A DNA stretch of 64,000 nt from Buddleja alternifolia (Eukaryota > Streptophyta > Magnoliopsida > Lamiales > Scrophulariaceae): NCBI GenBank assembly GCA_019426215.1, contig CM033405.1, forward strand, positions 4,503,001 to 4,567,000, in the 5' to 3' direction. Below the pieces are notes generated by a model. It saw only the letters and a list, made by a program, of their open reading frames with translations, was not told the origin of the DNA and searched no databases. The position numbers and the translations under genes are program-made. Positions 20,845 through 32,999 of the stretch are shown piece after piece. The stretch's first letter is position 1. Every line of letters starts with the position of its first letter.

Positions 20845-23774
20845 TTATATACTTTGCAGTGAGTGTGTGTGTATATATATCTGGACAGTTAGTAAGCACC
20901 GAACATGTACAGTATGCATATATTTTAAACAGTTTTATTTGCATCTTTTCAATATTTTGTCAGATTATATATTATTCTTTGCATCTATATGATTCTTCTG
21001 TATGATTTGGGGCACAAAATTAGATGTTTCGCAACAAAATGAGGAAACAAAGCACCCCTTACGGTTTAAGCGTTAGGTCTCTCACTTCACTACGCCAAGG
21101 ACAAAGCTTTTATTATTAGATCACATTGATTTAATTATATCATTTTTGTTCAGCTTCGGACTCTAAGTTTGGGACAATCTCGACAATTTACGTGGAACAC
21201 GCAATATACAAACAATTATAATTATAGTAAAATTCAGAATGTGAAGACTTCTTATGTCGTGATCAGGCCTCAAAATTGTTGTTAGATTTCACTAAGTGCA
21301 ATCAAAATTGGACACTTTAACCATCACTAAAAGGATATGTTGGATATTACACTCGAATCACTAGACATCTATACAATACAATCAACCCCGCCTTCGAACG
21401 CCAATGTCCTCGTAGTAACAACGTCCAAAACCGTCACTAGACGTCAGTACTCCAGAGGTTGCTCCGATGGACCCAGTAGGTGAAACCAGTACTAAATTCT
21501 AGCTTTTAGAATTAAACGCGTCTGAAAGTTGAAAATGAGATTATTCCCTGAAAATTAAAAGGCTATGTAGCATTTTCCCCCAACACCATATATCATATGA
21601 ATTTTTGTCAGGAATCTCAATTGTGTGTCAGTCACTATCCATTTCTACGATCATGGATATTATTCTTTATCTTCTCGCCATAACCTCTTTGTTCTGTATT
21701 TTTTGCATTGCAAATTATTAGTAATTGCTTCAAAATTCATGTTTTTATAAAACGTGAGGTACTGCTTTTCAAAAATTCAAGTCTTAATTTGATCATTTGT
21801 CGCATTAATTTACAATATCAATATATTGATGGTCGATTTGCATGGAGATGATAAATGACATTCATGACTTTATAAATATACTATGATTAATACGTAATTG
21901 AGATTCCAGTGAAAGTTCATCCGAGTATTATATTTGGAGCAAATTGCTATACTTTATAATTTTCTTTTTTAAAGGACATTGTCTATTTTTAAGATTTTGA
22001 GAATATAATTTTAAGAAGTGGAATTTGGAGAAAGTGAAGTGCATTTCACCTTTAAATTTTTACCTAGTTAAGTGAAGCAACCTTGGTACCTAGAATACTT
22101 GGGCTTGGAAACTTCAAAAAGTTCTCAGCCTCCTCTGGGTTAACCTACATTGTCTACAAAAAATTAGCCCAATTTTGATCTTGGGTAGTAGAAGTAGTGA
22201 CAAATTCTCCCAATGGGTTCTTAGCCGGTTAAATGTTGCTCTTTAACCTTCAATTACCTCGTGAAATTTTCAAAGTGATTCCATAAGTAGTGTTTTAAAA
22301 AGGGCAAAAAAAAGGAATGATATGAAAAATGAATAAGGGACGAGGACTATAACAACTCATTTTTACACCTTTTCAAATAAAATACATGGTAGTTTGAAAC
22401 TCTTACTCCATTGTTTGAAGGTATTCAAACTTTTAACTATATGTAAAGAATATATTAGCTCTTATTACAGGATTACTACTTTATTGGTGAGTAATTCATT
22501 TGTTAAAAATATGTCATAAGAGGAGTCTTTAGGACAAATTAACAATACTAGTATATGTCCAAAAGCTATGGTCATTTCATATAGATTGGAAAATCTGTGG
22601 GAAAAAGTAGGGATTTGTTTGGAAGACTTATTAGTTCATTAATAAGTTTAATTCCTAACAATGCCATATCCCCTAATCCCACAGTGGTAAACGATGCACC
22701 ATTGAAGTTGGGTACGCTATTGTTTGCATTTGATTAGCTTAGATAAGTTAGATTGATGATATATACGTGCATTAGATGCCTAAGTCAATAATATTGTGGT
22801 TGGAAGATATTCATTGTTTACTTTCAAGTGAAAGATCCAAAATTTTAAATGATGATCATACGTGTATGACATTTCCCCCTCCCAAGTACTGAATAAAAAT
22901 TGAAAGAAAAAGTGCATTGTTGAAGTTGGATTTGTGAAGTACCAATGCCACACAAAAAAGGTGTAACATAATTGTAGAAGTGAATTTACAATAATAATAT
23001 TTGGAGCTTCCGAGACTTGTGAGGTCCGAGAGACTAAACCCTTCAATGGTTGGGTCTATAAATTGCTTTTATAACATCAAAGTGCTAAATTATTCGGCAC
23101 TGACCAGTCTTTGAAGTCCCTCAAACAGCCTGATTTGTAACATTTGAAAAATGGCATTGCCCTTGCCTAGTTAAGAATCTTGAACGTCAACATTGGGTGT
23201 AGGCCCCTACGTAGGCTCTCCCATTGCTCTTTTAGACTTAGGAAGTGGATCAATGATGATATCGAATTAGAGTATGATCGCCTGAAATTTCCTCATAGGG
23301 ATAATTGGGATTCAAGATTGGAAACTATCAATGGATTTCGAGGGACTTAGGCATTTCTTTTTTCAAAGAAAACAAAACAGTCATTTTATTTTATTCAATA
23401 AAAAAGTTTATAAAGTCAAAAACAATAACATTTAGGTTTTCTCTAACAATATAGTGGAGAACAATTGAAACATCAAATATCAAGTTCCTTCAAGATAAAA
23501 AAATCTTAAAAAATAACAAACGAGCACAAGAAAACTCTTGTGTAATAGACCACATTCTTATTCAAAAGAGATGAAACTCTCATTCGAGAGAGAAACAAAA
23601 TACTTAACTAAAAAACTGTATAAAATCTAATGTATCATCCGTCTTTATTTTGTCAGATTTGAAATTGGGGTACACAACTTGAAGGAGTAAAGGGTTGCTC
23701 CAATTCGGTTTGTCGACGATGGTGACAACAGTAGTGATAGTGATGACTGACTCACCAAACTATCACCGACGGAG
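20845..23774. other. gene-free interval
   Basis: About 2.9 kb of AT-rich DNA up to the copia element. Short open frames exist but show no protein-like pattern. I cannot delimit any repeat here. Confidence 0.5.
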
Positions 23775-23779
23775 AAGAA

Positions 23780-23915
23780 TGTTAAGGTATAAATCCCCTT
23801 GAATATTTTTAATAGCTGATGGGGTTTATATAGAGATTACAAGGAAATATAAAATAAAGAAATAACAATAGACATCTAATATAAAAGGAATACTAAACAA
23901 ATATAAACTTTAACA
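23780..23915 (-). repeat. 3' LTR of copia element (136 bp)
   Basis: It is bounded by AAGAA on the outside and the purine tract GCAGGGGAG (minus strand) on the inside. Read on the minus strand it starts TGTTAAAG. The pol frame ends in its first six bases (TGT TAA, stop at 23910-23912). Confidence 0.9.
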
Positions 23916-26900
23916 CTCCCCTGCAATCGAAACGGCAGGTAAGCGAACATTGAGACTGGAATTGAACTCCAGAAAAAGTGACGAAGGTAACCCCTTGGTG
24001 AAAATATTAGCAAATTGGTGAGACGACGGAACATGTAAGACATTAACATCACCCAGGGAGACATGTTCTCGTACAAAATGTAAATCTAATTCAACATGTT
24101 TTGTGCGTTGGTGTTGTACTGGGTTGGAAGACAGATAGACAGAACTGATGTTGTCACAATAAACAATAGTGGCTTTGGAAAGGGGGTGGTGTAACTCGAG
24201 AAGGAGGTTTCGAAGCCATGTAGTTTCAGCGACGACGTTTGCAACGCCATGATATTCAGCTTCATCACTAGAATGAGAGACAACGTGCTGACGCTTGAAG
24301 GACCAAGAAATAAGATTATCACCAAGAAAGACACAATAACCAGAAGTGGAGCGACGCGTAGTAGGACAGCCAGCCCAGTCAACATCAGAGTAAGCAATAA
24401 GCTAAGCAGTGGAAAAAGGACGAAGAAAGAGGACCTAGGAAATAGTACCACGAATATAGCGTAATATACGCTTTAGAGCGAGGAAGTGGCGTTCGCGAGG
24501 ATTGTGCATGAAAAGACAAATCTGTTGAACAACAAAGGCGATATCGGGACGAGTAAACGTAAGATAGTGAAGAGCACCAGTAAAACTAAGATAAAGAGTA
24601 AGGTCGGCGACGGGGTCACTAGAGGACGAATCGAGCTTAGATTGAGTGTCAGCAGGAGTAGTAACAAGGTTGCAAGAGGACATTTGTGCGCGTTCAAGAA
24701 TTTCATGCGCAAATTTGGCTTGTGAGAGGAAGAGACCCGAGGAGGAACAGGAAACAGATATACCAAGAAAATAGTGTAACAGACCGAGATCAGTTATGGA
24801 GAATTCGCGAGAAAGAAGAGAGATAAGGGACGAGAGCAAAGACGAAGAGGATGCTGTGAGAACAATATCATCGACGTAGAGAAGCAAAAAAGTAGTAGAA
24901 GAGCCATGACAAAAGATAAAAAGAGATGAGTCAGCGCGACTAGTAGTAAAATCGGTGGAGGAGAGATAAGTGGCAAAACGAGTATGCCAGGCACAAGGAG
25001 CCTGCTTGAGAACATAGAGGGCCTTCTTGAGATGACAGACATGATTCGGAAAGTGGGGATCAGAAAAACCGTGAGATTGTTGCATGTAGACGGTTTCAAA
25101 GAGATGGCCATGTAAGAAGGCTTTTTGACGTCAAGCTGATGGAGAGGCCAAGAATGAAAAATGGCTAAGCTTAAAACAGTACGAATGGTGGCTGGTTTGA
25201 CGACAGGGCTGAAAATGTTATCATTGTTAGGAATGTGCCCTCGTATGCCAATGAGGAATTAGATTAAGTAGGGCACTTAGTTGTATTATACACCTAATAA
25301 TAAATATAGAAAGGCATTATCTTTTGTTCATGTAAACCTTCAAGGCATTTATAAGTAATGAACAAATAACAAGTCCATGTGTATCAAGGTAAGTCTTCCA
25401 TTCCTTATGGAATAAGGAGAAGGGCATTGGAAGGACTTGGTACTTGAACACTTAAAAAGCTTCGCAAGTCAAAGAATCTTAATTGGGCATTAAGATTTAA
25501 ATAGACTTGTATGACACATGCTCTAACAAACAGTGTTAGTCGAACACTATGAGATAGTGGGAGTTTGTGTCATAGATACATCAATGGAATTAATGTATTT
25601 GAACACGGCTCGCAGTAATCCAATCACATGGGTGTTTACTTAGTGACTGTCAATCATTGGATTACTGACTATGATAGTATGCGTGAGCCTTTGACTTGAG
25701 GATTCACTATCATGATATGCTTGTAACGTTGGATCTATTACTAGAGTAGTTAGGCCCAATTCATCCGTTGGTGGGGCCGACCTTGAAGTGCGATCCTAAT
25801 GGGTAAGTAGCAGTTGTGAAGTGATTGCCAAGAAGGGATTCACTGTCTCGAAAGTAAACGAGTAGATACCCTATGCGATCATAGGTAACTGAAATAGAAA
25901 GTCTTTAGCCAAAGCAATAGAACTAACTCGTGTGAGACACAGAGGGCAGTTGTGTCATTTTATGTTACTATGATTCATAGCATAGCATCGAGTTATGTGA
26001 GTTTGACATATTCCATGACTCTCACTCGATCGGAGTACATAAGTGAAGGGCTTATACTCATATGGAATTCATAGTCAAGAGGTTCGTAGTGACATAGTCA
26101 TTTCGTACTTGGTTGGGCTACGATGTGGAGTCACGGGGCTTGCTAGGTGTCACCCACATCCTTTGGTATCCTCCCATTGCCAATCAAAATGAACCTAGAG
26201 AGTCGCGCTATAAGGAATAAGCAGGAAATCACTTTGTGTACTTAGAGGGGCATTTTGGTAATTTGTCATTAGATGGACAAATTAATTGAGTGGACGAATT
26301 AATTTAATTAGTTGTTTAATTGGATTAAACAATGGAACATTAAATTAATTAATTTGAATATTTATTTAACTAGGTTAAATGAATTTGGTTAAATTAAATA
26401 TTAATTTAATCACATACATATTTAATTAGATTAAATATGAAATGTAATTAAATTAAAGTGGACTAAGTTGACTAGGCCAACTTAGCCCACTTGGCCGTCC
26501 ACATGGGCCTATGAGGCATGTAACATATGTCCAAGTAGGAGGATTCTATTTAAATCCTCCAACACTTAGACTTAGGTTAAGAACTTATTAGTTGCCACAA
26601 AATTACACAGTAGAGTAGAGAGAAAATATTCTCTCCCTCTTCTTCTTTTCTAGCCGCCATTTGGAGATGAAGGAGGAAGATTTCCGGCGAATTCCGCTCA
26701 TGATTATCTAGAGGCAGGAGTCCCGGGGATTGCTGTTGTAGACGGTAGATCAAGAAACGAAACACGCTACAACGAGGTTAATCAATCTTTTCGCGTATTT
26801 CTTGTTTCTGTTTAAAATCAACAATAGTCCAAATTGATCCATGGCTTCGGGAATTAAAATTTATTCCACTGCGTTTTTCGTGCATCGATTCCCAACAATC

Positions 26901-28683
26901 ATAATCAATGACGGGCTGTTGAGTGAAGCCCTGAGCAACTAAGCGTGCTTTGTACCTTTCAAGAGAGCCATCCAATTTAAATTTGTGATGAAAAATCCAC
27001 TTAGAGCCAACGAGATTAGCATTGGGCGGAGGCGGAACAAGATCTCAAGTATGATTGGAGTGGAGTGCAGAAAGCTCAGCATCCATGGCAGTTTTCCAAT
27101 TTTGGTCGCGTAAGGCTTGAGCATAGGAGCGGGAAAGGGGAGAGTAAGCAGCGGAAGAGGAGAAGGAAAGATTAAAAATGCGACGAGGTTTGGAGTTACC
27201 AGCCTTGGATTGGGTGAGCATGGGGTGATCGAGTATACCATCGGCGAGGCCGGGAAGACGACAGAAGGGAGGTATGAGGAATAGGAGCTGAGACGAAAAG
27301 AGGCGAAGTCGAATGAGCTGGGTGAGAAGGAACCGCATTGGGCTCTGGTGGAGCTGACGGAGAGTGAGGGTGTAACTTGTGTGGGGAAGTGGCAGTCAAA
27401 TTCGTATAACAAAGGTAACCAAATACACGAAGATGGTCATAGGTAGGAGCGGTATGGTAGAGAAGCTCGAACGACATACGATAAGAGAGAGTGGTAGTGG
27501 GCAAAATGTTGAAAAGATGAGTAGCCATGTGAAGAGCTTCAACTCAAAAGGAAGAAGGTAAAGAGGCTTGAAAAAGGAGCGTATGTATTATATTGTTTAT
27601 GGTTTGAATAGTACATTCAACTTTACCATTTGTTGTGAAGTGTGAGGGCATGAAAAACGAAAAATAATGCCAAGAGTTTTGAAAAAATCGTGCATAAGTT
27701 TATTATCAAATTCACCACCATGATCACATGAAAGGATTTGATTTTAAGGTTGAATTGATTTTGCACATAAGAATAAAAATTAATAAAAACTTTAAAGGCA
27801 TCATATTTATGACTTAAGGGAAAAACCCAAAGAAAGTGAGAAAAGTCGTCAAGAAAAAGAATATAAGAACGAAACCACCATTACTAGAAATATGAGATGT
27901 CCATAAATCGGCATGAACAATATCAAATAATCTAGTACTATGCTAGGAAGAACTATAAAAAGGTAAACGTTTGTTTTTGTCAAGCTGACACGCATGACAT
28001 AACGAAAGTAAATTATCTTTATTACACGAAATAAATTATGACTAGAAAGAAAACTAAGGATAGACTGTCCAGGGTGACCGAGACGACGATGCCAGACGAG
28101 AGGTGAGGGGCCAGTGGTAGACGAGGATGCGACAAGGGCGGAGTGGGTGAAATGCATGAGGTAGAGGTCGCCGTCACTATCACTCAGAACGAGAAGCTCA
28201 TCGGACCTAAGATCCTTTACAAAAAAACCAAACGGGTCAAATTCGATGGAACAGTTATTATCGAGTGAATTGACGAATAGAAATAAGATTTTTTGCCAAA
28301 GAAGGAGACTCGAGGACTTTATCGAGGTGATGGGGACGGGTGGAGATGGATAGAGTGGAAGAACCGACATTAGTGATAGGGAGTACAACACCATTGCCAA
28401 CAACAATAAAATTTGAAATACTAGAATGTACAATATTGTGTAAAATACCTAAGTGAGGTGTCATGTGCGAACTTGCCCTGGTATCCATGTACCATTGATC
28501 ATTAGGTTGTTGAAGAGTCATTGTCTGAAAAAGTTGAGACATATCGGTAGAGGCCACATTGGCAGAGGGGTGAGTGACAGGTGGGTTTGTTGGAAATGAA
28601 CTAAATTGAGGTGGGCCTGGTGGAGTGGACGGACCGCATGTGTGAGTTTCAGGTGGGCCGAAAGTTGGAGCAGTATGTGGCAA
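23910..28683 (-). pseudogene. copia pol: protease, integrase, RT, RNase H; broken
   Basis: The protease (28258-28683) shows WYMDTRASSHMT where active copies have DTGA-type sites, so a catalytic-loop glycine is Arg. The pre-integrase motif LVWHRRLGHPG is at about 28090. The integrase core is frameshifted and the C-terminal part (LRVFGYLCYTN) lies in 27196-27528. RT opens at 26778-26975 with DGSLERYKARLVAQGFTQQ, is split by the solo LTR at 25225-26897, and continues at 24435-25085. That part has [13 protein letters not shown] (YVDD at about 24864-24878) and TRPDIAF. RNase H reads DVDWAGCPTTRRSTSGY (about 24330-24390) and runs to the stop at 23910. Many stops and frame changes separate these pieces. 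Confidence 0.92.
25225..26897 (-). mobile_element. solo LTR (1,673 bp) nested in copia RT
   Basis: It is flanked by a perfect 5-bp duplication, ATCAT, at 25220-25224 and 26898-26902. On the minus strand it begins TGTTGGGAATCGATGCACG and ends GGCACATTCCTAACA, with terminal TGTTRGGAAT inverted repeats. No internal primer site or coding sequence lies between the ends. This is therefore a solo LTR left by LTR-LTR recombination. Orientation is set by the start motif, which is familiar from long-LTR copia elements; the family is not determined. It splits RT between the KARLVAQGF region and the YVDD region. Confidence 0.9.
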
Positions 28684-28842
28684 GCGTAAAGGAGCAGGGG
28701 GCTAGACCGTGGGCCAAGAGGGAGAAACAAGCTGCTGAGTAGAGGCCCAATGAGCGAACGGCTGGGCTAGAGGAGTTGGTTGGCCTGGTGGGCACGGACT
28801 AGGCATAAGTTGATAGTAAAATCTAGGAGGTGGGCTGGACGC

Positions 28843-29739
28843 TTATGGGTATCCAGGAAGCGGGCCTTGTGCATAAGTGGACCGAGCTGAGTTGCTGGAA
28901 GTTAGACCAATCGAATTTCCATCGGGGCGGTATTGATACTTACCGTTTCTTTTGCCCTTTTTTGAACCATTATTTTTATAATTATTTCGATATTGTGCAT
29001 TGGATGGGGTGTGAGAGAATTCGACTTTGGATGTGTCAGGAAAGGCCAGGGTAGAGTGAAATAGGGATTCACGGGTTTCTTGAAGGAGAAGAAGAAGATT
29101 GCGAACTTCAGAAACAGACAGAGGTGGGTGAGTGGGTGGGTTTGTATTAATAACAGTAACTAGAGGTAAATAAGACTTCGGAAGACCTTGTAAGAGTTGA
29201 AGAATAAAATCTTGGTTCGTAATTTTATCATCAAGATTAGCTAAATTGTCTGCGAGAAATTTCATTTTTTGACAATATTGAGAAATCGAAAGAGAACCTT
29301 TTTGAAGATTGCGAAATCGCTCGTTAAGTTGCATAGAACGAGAAGCTTTGTTGTATTGAAAATTTTCTTCTATAGCAAACCAAAGATCATGCGAAGTGGC
29401 ATACTCCAAATCAATATTTTTTAACAATTTTAGATCAACAGTGGAGTAAAACCAACGTTTAATAGTTGAATCTTAAGAAAATCATGGATCATCGGGTTCG
29501 CCCGCAGGCTTACTTTTGCCCGAAAGATGATCAAAAACCGAGTAACTACGACAAAGGTCCATGAACATGCCCCCCCAAAATTTATAATTGGAGTCATGTT
29601 CAGATAATTTAAAACAAAAAGGAGGAATAAATATTGCCGGCAGCGAGGGCCAGGTGAATAGGAGTAGGGCGAGGAGGGGGGTGGCAGTTTCGGGGTTAGA
29701 TGTGGATTCTTCAACGGTAGACATGGGAGAGGATCGCAC
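28843..29739 (-). pseudogene. copia gag, broken by nonsense codons
   Basis: The frame probably starts at MSTVEEST (29724). The first block (29482-29739) has HDSNYKFWGGMFMDLCRSY. After GEPDDP come TGA and TAA codons before DSTIKRW. The second block (28843-29427) has FRNLQKGSLSISQYCQKMK and LLQGLPKSYLPLV, then a basic tail (NNGSKKGKRNGKYQYR). No CCHC knuckle is seen. It is close in sequence to the gag at 47-727. Confidence 0.88.
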
Positions 29740-30069
29740 AATACCGAAACAATAACGAAATTAATAGTAAAAAAAAATAGACAAACCAAACGAAAGTAAA
29801 AAATACCGTAATGAGCTGACGGAAACCGATGGTAGGCACTAAAAACCAAGATGAAAGGATTTCGGCATTGTTGGAGGCTTTTTACTGAAAAAATTAGTGC
29901 GTTGAGGGGAAGAACAACAACTTATACGGACAGAGAAAAAAAAATTGTAGAGGAGCAAAATTTAAAGCACGCCGGTGAGATAGAGGCGGCGGCGATACAC
30001 CAATTTGGCCGACAGGTTGTAAGAAACGGCGGTGGCTTAGAGACCTAGGAAAGAATTAGGCTGATATCA

Positions 30070-30453
30070 TGCTAAGGTATAAATCCACTTGAATCTTATT
30101 AATAATTGATGAGGTTTATATAGAGATTACAAGGAAATATTAAATAAAGAAATAACAATAGACATCTAATATAAAAGAAACACTTTTTTTTTTTTGTACA
30201 ACGACGAGTCTCAATGGACTAACTCACATCCTCTCTTAAAAAAGAAATAAGACTTGAAGGAGCAAACTCCCAAATCCTCTCCGTCGCAACAAGTTCATGT
30301 CTCATCCTAGCCAATTCATCCACACAACAATTGCCCTCTCTCTTAGTATGCTCCAAAACACAAACCCATGCCCGCCCCAAGAGATCACGACAGTCTTCAA
30401 TGAGCCGCTCAAGCGGATATAAAAGAAATACTAAACAAATATAAACTCTAACA
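30070..30453 (-). repeat. 5' LTR of copia element, interrupted by a LINE fragment
   Basis: The two LTR parts, 30070-30183 and 30432-30453, align with the 136-bp 3' LTR. Between them are a LINE fragment and the second copy of its target. Next to it on the minus strand is TGATATCAGCC, a decayed version of the initiator-Met primer site. Confidence 0.88.
30184..30416 (-). mobile_element. 5'-truncated LINE (L1-type) fragment inserted in the copia LTR
   Basis: On the minus strand the fragment ends in a run of 12 A (plus-strand T at 30184-30195). Its open frame ends about 25 bases before that tail. The encoded end reads WVCVLEHTKREGNCCVDELA, the C-terminal part of the RNase H domain found in plant L1-type LINEs (H...REGN..xD.LA). 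A 15-bp target duplication with one mismatch flanks it: ATATAAAAGAAACAC at 30169-30183 and ATATAAAAGAAATAC at 30417-30431. A poly-A tail, severe 5' truncation and a long target duplication are the signature of target-primed reverse transcription. Confidence 0.9.
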
Positions 30454-30458
30454 AAGAA

Positions 30459-30855
30459 TAATTGAGGAACTTGCATTTGAAAATTTTGTTGCAAGTGTTT
30501 TGGAATGAATAAGTTTTTAACGAAGGTACGAATTTCACTATTTTCATTAAAAAGTATATAATTAATTGATTTCTCGAAAGAAAAAATGGAAGGGATTTGG
30601 ATTTATAACTAGGAGTGGATGTCATTTTATTGCTCTTCACGAGTCAATTAATCTGTTACTTTTCATCAAAAAATAAATAAATTAATCTGTTACTTTGTGT
30701 AGATCCTGTTTCGTTTGATTAATATGATTTTATCGCATCGATTTTCAAAAGCAAGTTAATTAAATTTCTTTATAATCACTATCTCGTCAATTTGGCCACA
30801 GTGAAGGACTCGTGAGTCCTGACGTCCCAAGACGCTAGAAGTTGTTAAATGTTAA
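30459..30855. other. gene-free interval
   Basis: Short AT-rich spacer between the copia element and the solo LTR at 30861. Nothing recognisable. Confidence 0.5.
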
Positions 30856-30860
30856 CTATT

Positions 30861-32500
30861 TGATAGGAGTCGTTTTTACGTGTTTTTAAGCCCCTTTCCG
30901 TTTATGTTTTAGGTTCATTTATCGCTTGATTCTTTCCACACGTGCATTTAATTCGTGTATTAAGTGATTTCAGACCTTAAAGGATACAATCGAAGAATGG
31001 GCTAAAAAACGACGTATAAAACAAGTTTAGGCCAAGATGCTTCACACCTCCACGACCAAACAAGCAAGAAATAAGTTGGAGTTAGCCAAGATCATGTTTT
31101 AGTACCATTTCCGCACACCTGAGCGCCAAATCAGAAACAATCTCCACGTTGGAACGCCATTTGGATAAATTTAGAGACCGAATTTGATGAAGTGTCCTTC
31201 TACAAAGTTTTAGATCTATGTCTTATCTTTACATGGAGACTTGAATCATCCAATTCGGAGGTCTGTGGAGAAGTTTATGAATAAAACACTATCCCTGCGC
31301 TGAAAAACACGAAAGTGGCAGTTCCCATTCTTAGTAGGTGGAAAACAAGAGAATGGTATTTCACATTCTTGGTAGGAGGAAAGTAAGAGAATGGTAGGTG
31401 GAAAACAAGAGAATGGTAGTTCACATTCTTGGTAGATGGAAAGCAAGAGAATGGTAGGTGGAAAGAAAAGAGAATGGAAGCACATGTTCTTGGTTGGTGA
31501 ATTTTTTTTGCTATAAAAGGAGGATTGTATGTCATCCTACAAACACACTTGAAAACACATTCCCCATTGGGGGAGCCTAAACACATCCTATCATCATCTT
31601 CATCATCCTTAGATTAGTTATGAAGATTATCAAGAACCTTTGAAGGTGAAGAAATCAAGAAGCATGGAAGAGATGAAGATCAAAGTTCAACCATAAAAAA
31701 TACAAGGGAGTTTCTTAGATTTAGATTTGTTTTTGTCTATGAATATGAATCTTAATTTAAGTTCCTATCTTTTATCTTTTATGATGAAATAAATTCTTCG
31801 AACTAAGGCCATGTTGAGGCTAAATTATGATAATTGAGTTATAAATTGTGTTTTTCATATTAATTCTATTGTTGCTTTGTGTCTTGATCTTGTTTGAATG
31901 TATCATATGCTTAGCTACCATACGCATGATTTATTGCTTAAATTATTCGTTCGAGAGAAGGTAATTTAAGGTGTAAAGAGGATCATCACATAATCCGTAA
32001 AAAATAGGAAATTGTCCCTAGAGATAGGTAGAGATTCCCGGGTGCAGTTAGCCGGATTAATCCGGGGAAATTCTAGAACTTGAATGCATGATTGTTGGTT
32101 AGATTCTCGGATAGACATATCTAGAGAACCATCAATTAATCATAGGATTATTACAGTCGAGACATCGGGTAGTAATTATTTAAAGCTTTTTCCACCAAAG
32201 CAACATTAGTCTAATAATATGAGAACATGTTTATAATGAAAATTGATTAATTTATGCCAACACATGTGTCTTAGTTGCTCTCTTCCATAGCTATCTTGAT
32301 TTCAACATCTTGTTTCTTATATCTTACTTCCATAATATTTTAGTTAATTCTTGTTTTAGTTTAAGTTCTTCAATTGCTTTAAAATCATAAACTAAAATAC
32401 AAGTCCTTGAGGTTCGACAACCCGGACTTTATTGTCCACTTTATTAATACACACGACCAGTCCACTTGCTGTTTAATACACGTAAGAATTTTTCGTGTCA
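30861..32500 (+). mobile_element. solo LTR (1,640 bp)
   Basis: It starts TGATAGGAGTCG and ends TTTTTCGTGTCA. A perfect 5-bp target duplication, CTATT, is at 30856-30860 and 32501-32505. A plus-strand TATA box (GCTATAAAAGGAGG, about 31510) followed by a leader-like stretch gives the orientation. The late GAGGTTCGACAACCCGGAC segment resembles the ends of long gypsy-type LTRs. No second LTR, primer site or coding sequence is seen, so it is read as a solo LTR. The lineage is uncertain. Confidence 0.85.
31310..31480 (+). repeat. imperfect tandem repeats upstream of the LTR TATA box
   Basis: Variants of a unit containing AAGAGAATGGTAGGTGGAAA and TTCACATTCTTGGTAG recur five to six times in about 170 bases just upstream of the TATA box in the solo LTR. 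Such U3 arrays often act as promoter or enhancer modules in LTRs; function here is inferred. Confidence 0.75.
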
Positions 32501-32505
32501 CTATT

Positions 32506-32990
32506 AATTAATTCATTAATTCTTGATTGTTGATTTTTCTATAATGTATGTGAATAATTTCATTTTCATATAAAAAATAGAGTTATAACATACTTGGGTA
32601 TTAAATGATTTTACCAAATAATGTTGGAGTATATCAATAATAACAAAATTCTTGACACCGTGGACCTTTTCTATGTGTGATAGATTCAAAACTTAGCTCG
32701 AGCTTAATTTAATTTGTAAAACTCCATAAAATATGTGAAAAAAATTAATCGACTTGTGTATAATTTGATTAAAACTTCTTTGAGTTTGATTTAATTAACA
32801 ATCAAATCAGACTCTTGACAAATTAATTCGATAATAATTTAAATAAAATTAAATAATAACTTATTCGACACGATTCGAATTTGTCATGGCATAAGAAAAA
32901 CAAAAGTCATAAGATAATTGGACTTTGGAGTATATCAATATTAATAACGAAATTCAGGAGGTTTTCCATTACGAAAGGAAAAGAGAAACA
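32506..32990. other. upstream region of the WDR48 homologue, with hAT-like remnant
   Basis: About 32680-32880 has the TAGCTCGAGCTTAATTTAAT / AATTAACAATCAAATCAGAC texture of the eroded hAT-family repeats. Nearly identical 25-base strings (GGAGTATATCAATAATAAC at about 32627, GGAGTATATCAATATTAATAAC at about 32927) flank it. The proximal promoter of the WDR48 homologue should lie at the right end. Confidence 0.4.
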
Positions 32991-32999
32991 AATAACATC

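Larger units (their letters stand above)
23780..30453 (-). mobile_element. Ty1/copia retrotransposon, complete but inactive, with two nested insertions
   Basis: The plus-strand ends are TGTTAAGG at 23780 and TCTAACA at 30453. A perfect 5-bp target duplication, AAGAA, is at 23775-23779 and 30454-30458. The LTRs are 136 bp each once the LINE insertion in the 5' LTR is set aside. I count 10 differences between them, so the insertion is not recent. Order in minus sense is 5' LTR, gag, protease, integrase, RT, RNase H, purine tract (GCAGGGGAG), 3' LTR: the copia order. Removing the nested solo LTR and LINE gives about 4.75 kb, typical of small copia elements. Confidence 0.95.

Noticed and set aside
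24249..24725. plus-strand frames (for example 24486-24725) as genes
   Set aside because: They are shadows of the minus-strand copia RT and RNase H.
31246..31586. minus-strand frames rich in FHLPFSCFPPT repeats as a secreted repeat protein
   Set aside because: They are translations of the tandem array inside the solo LTR, antisense to its TATA box.
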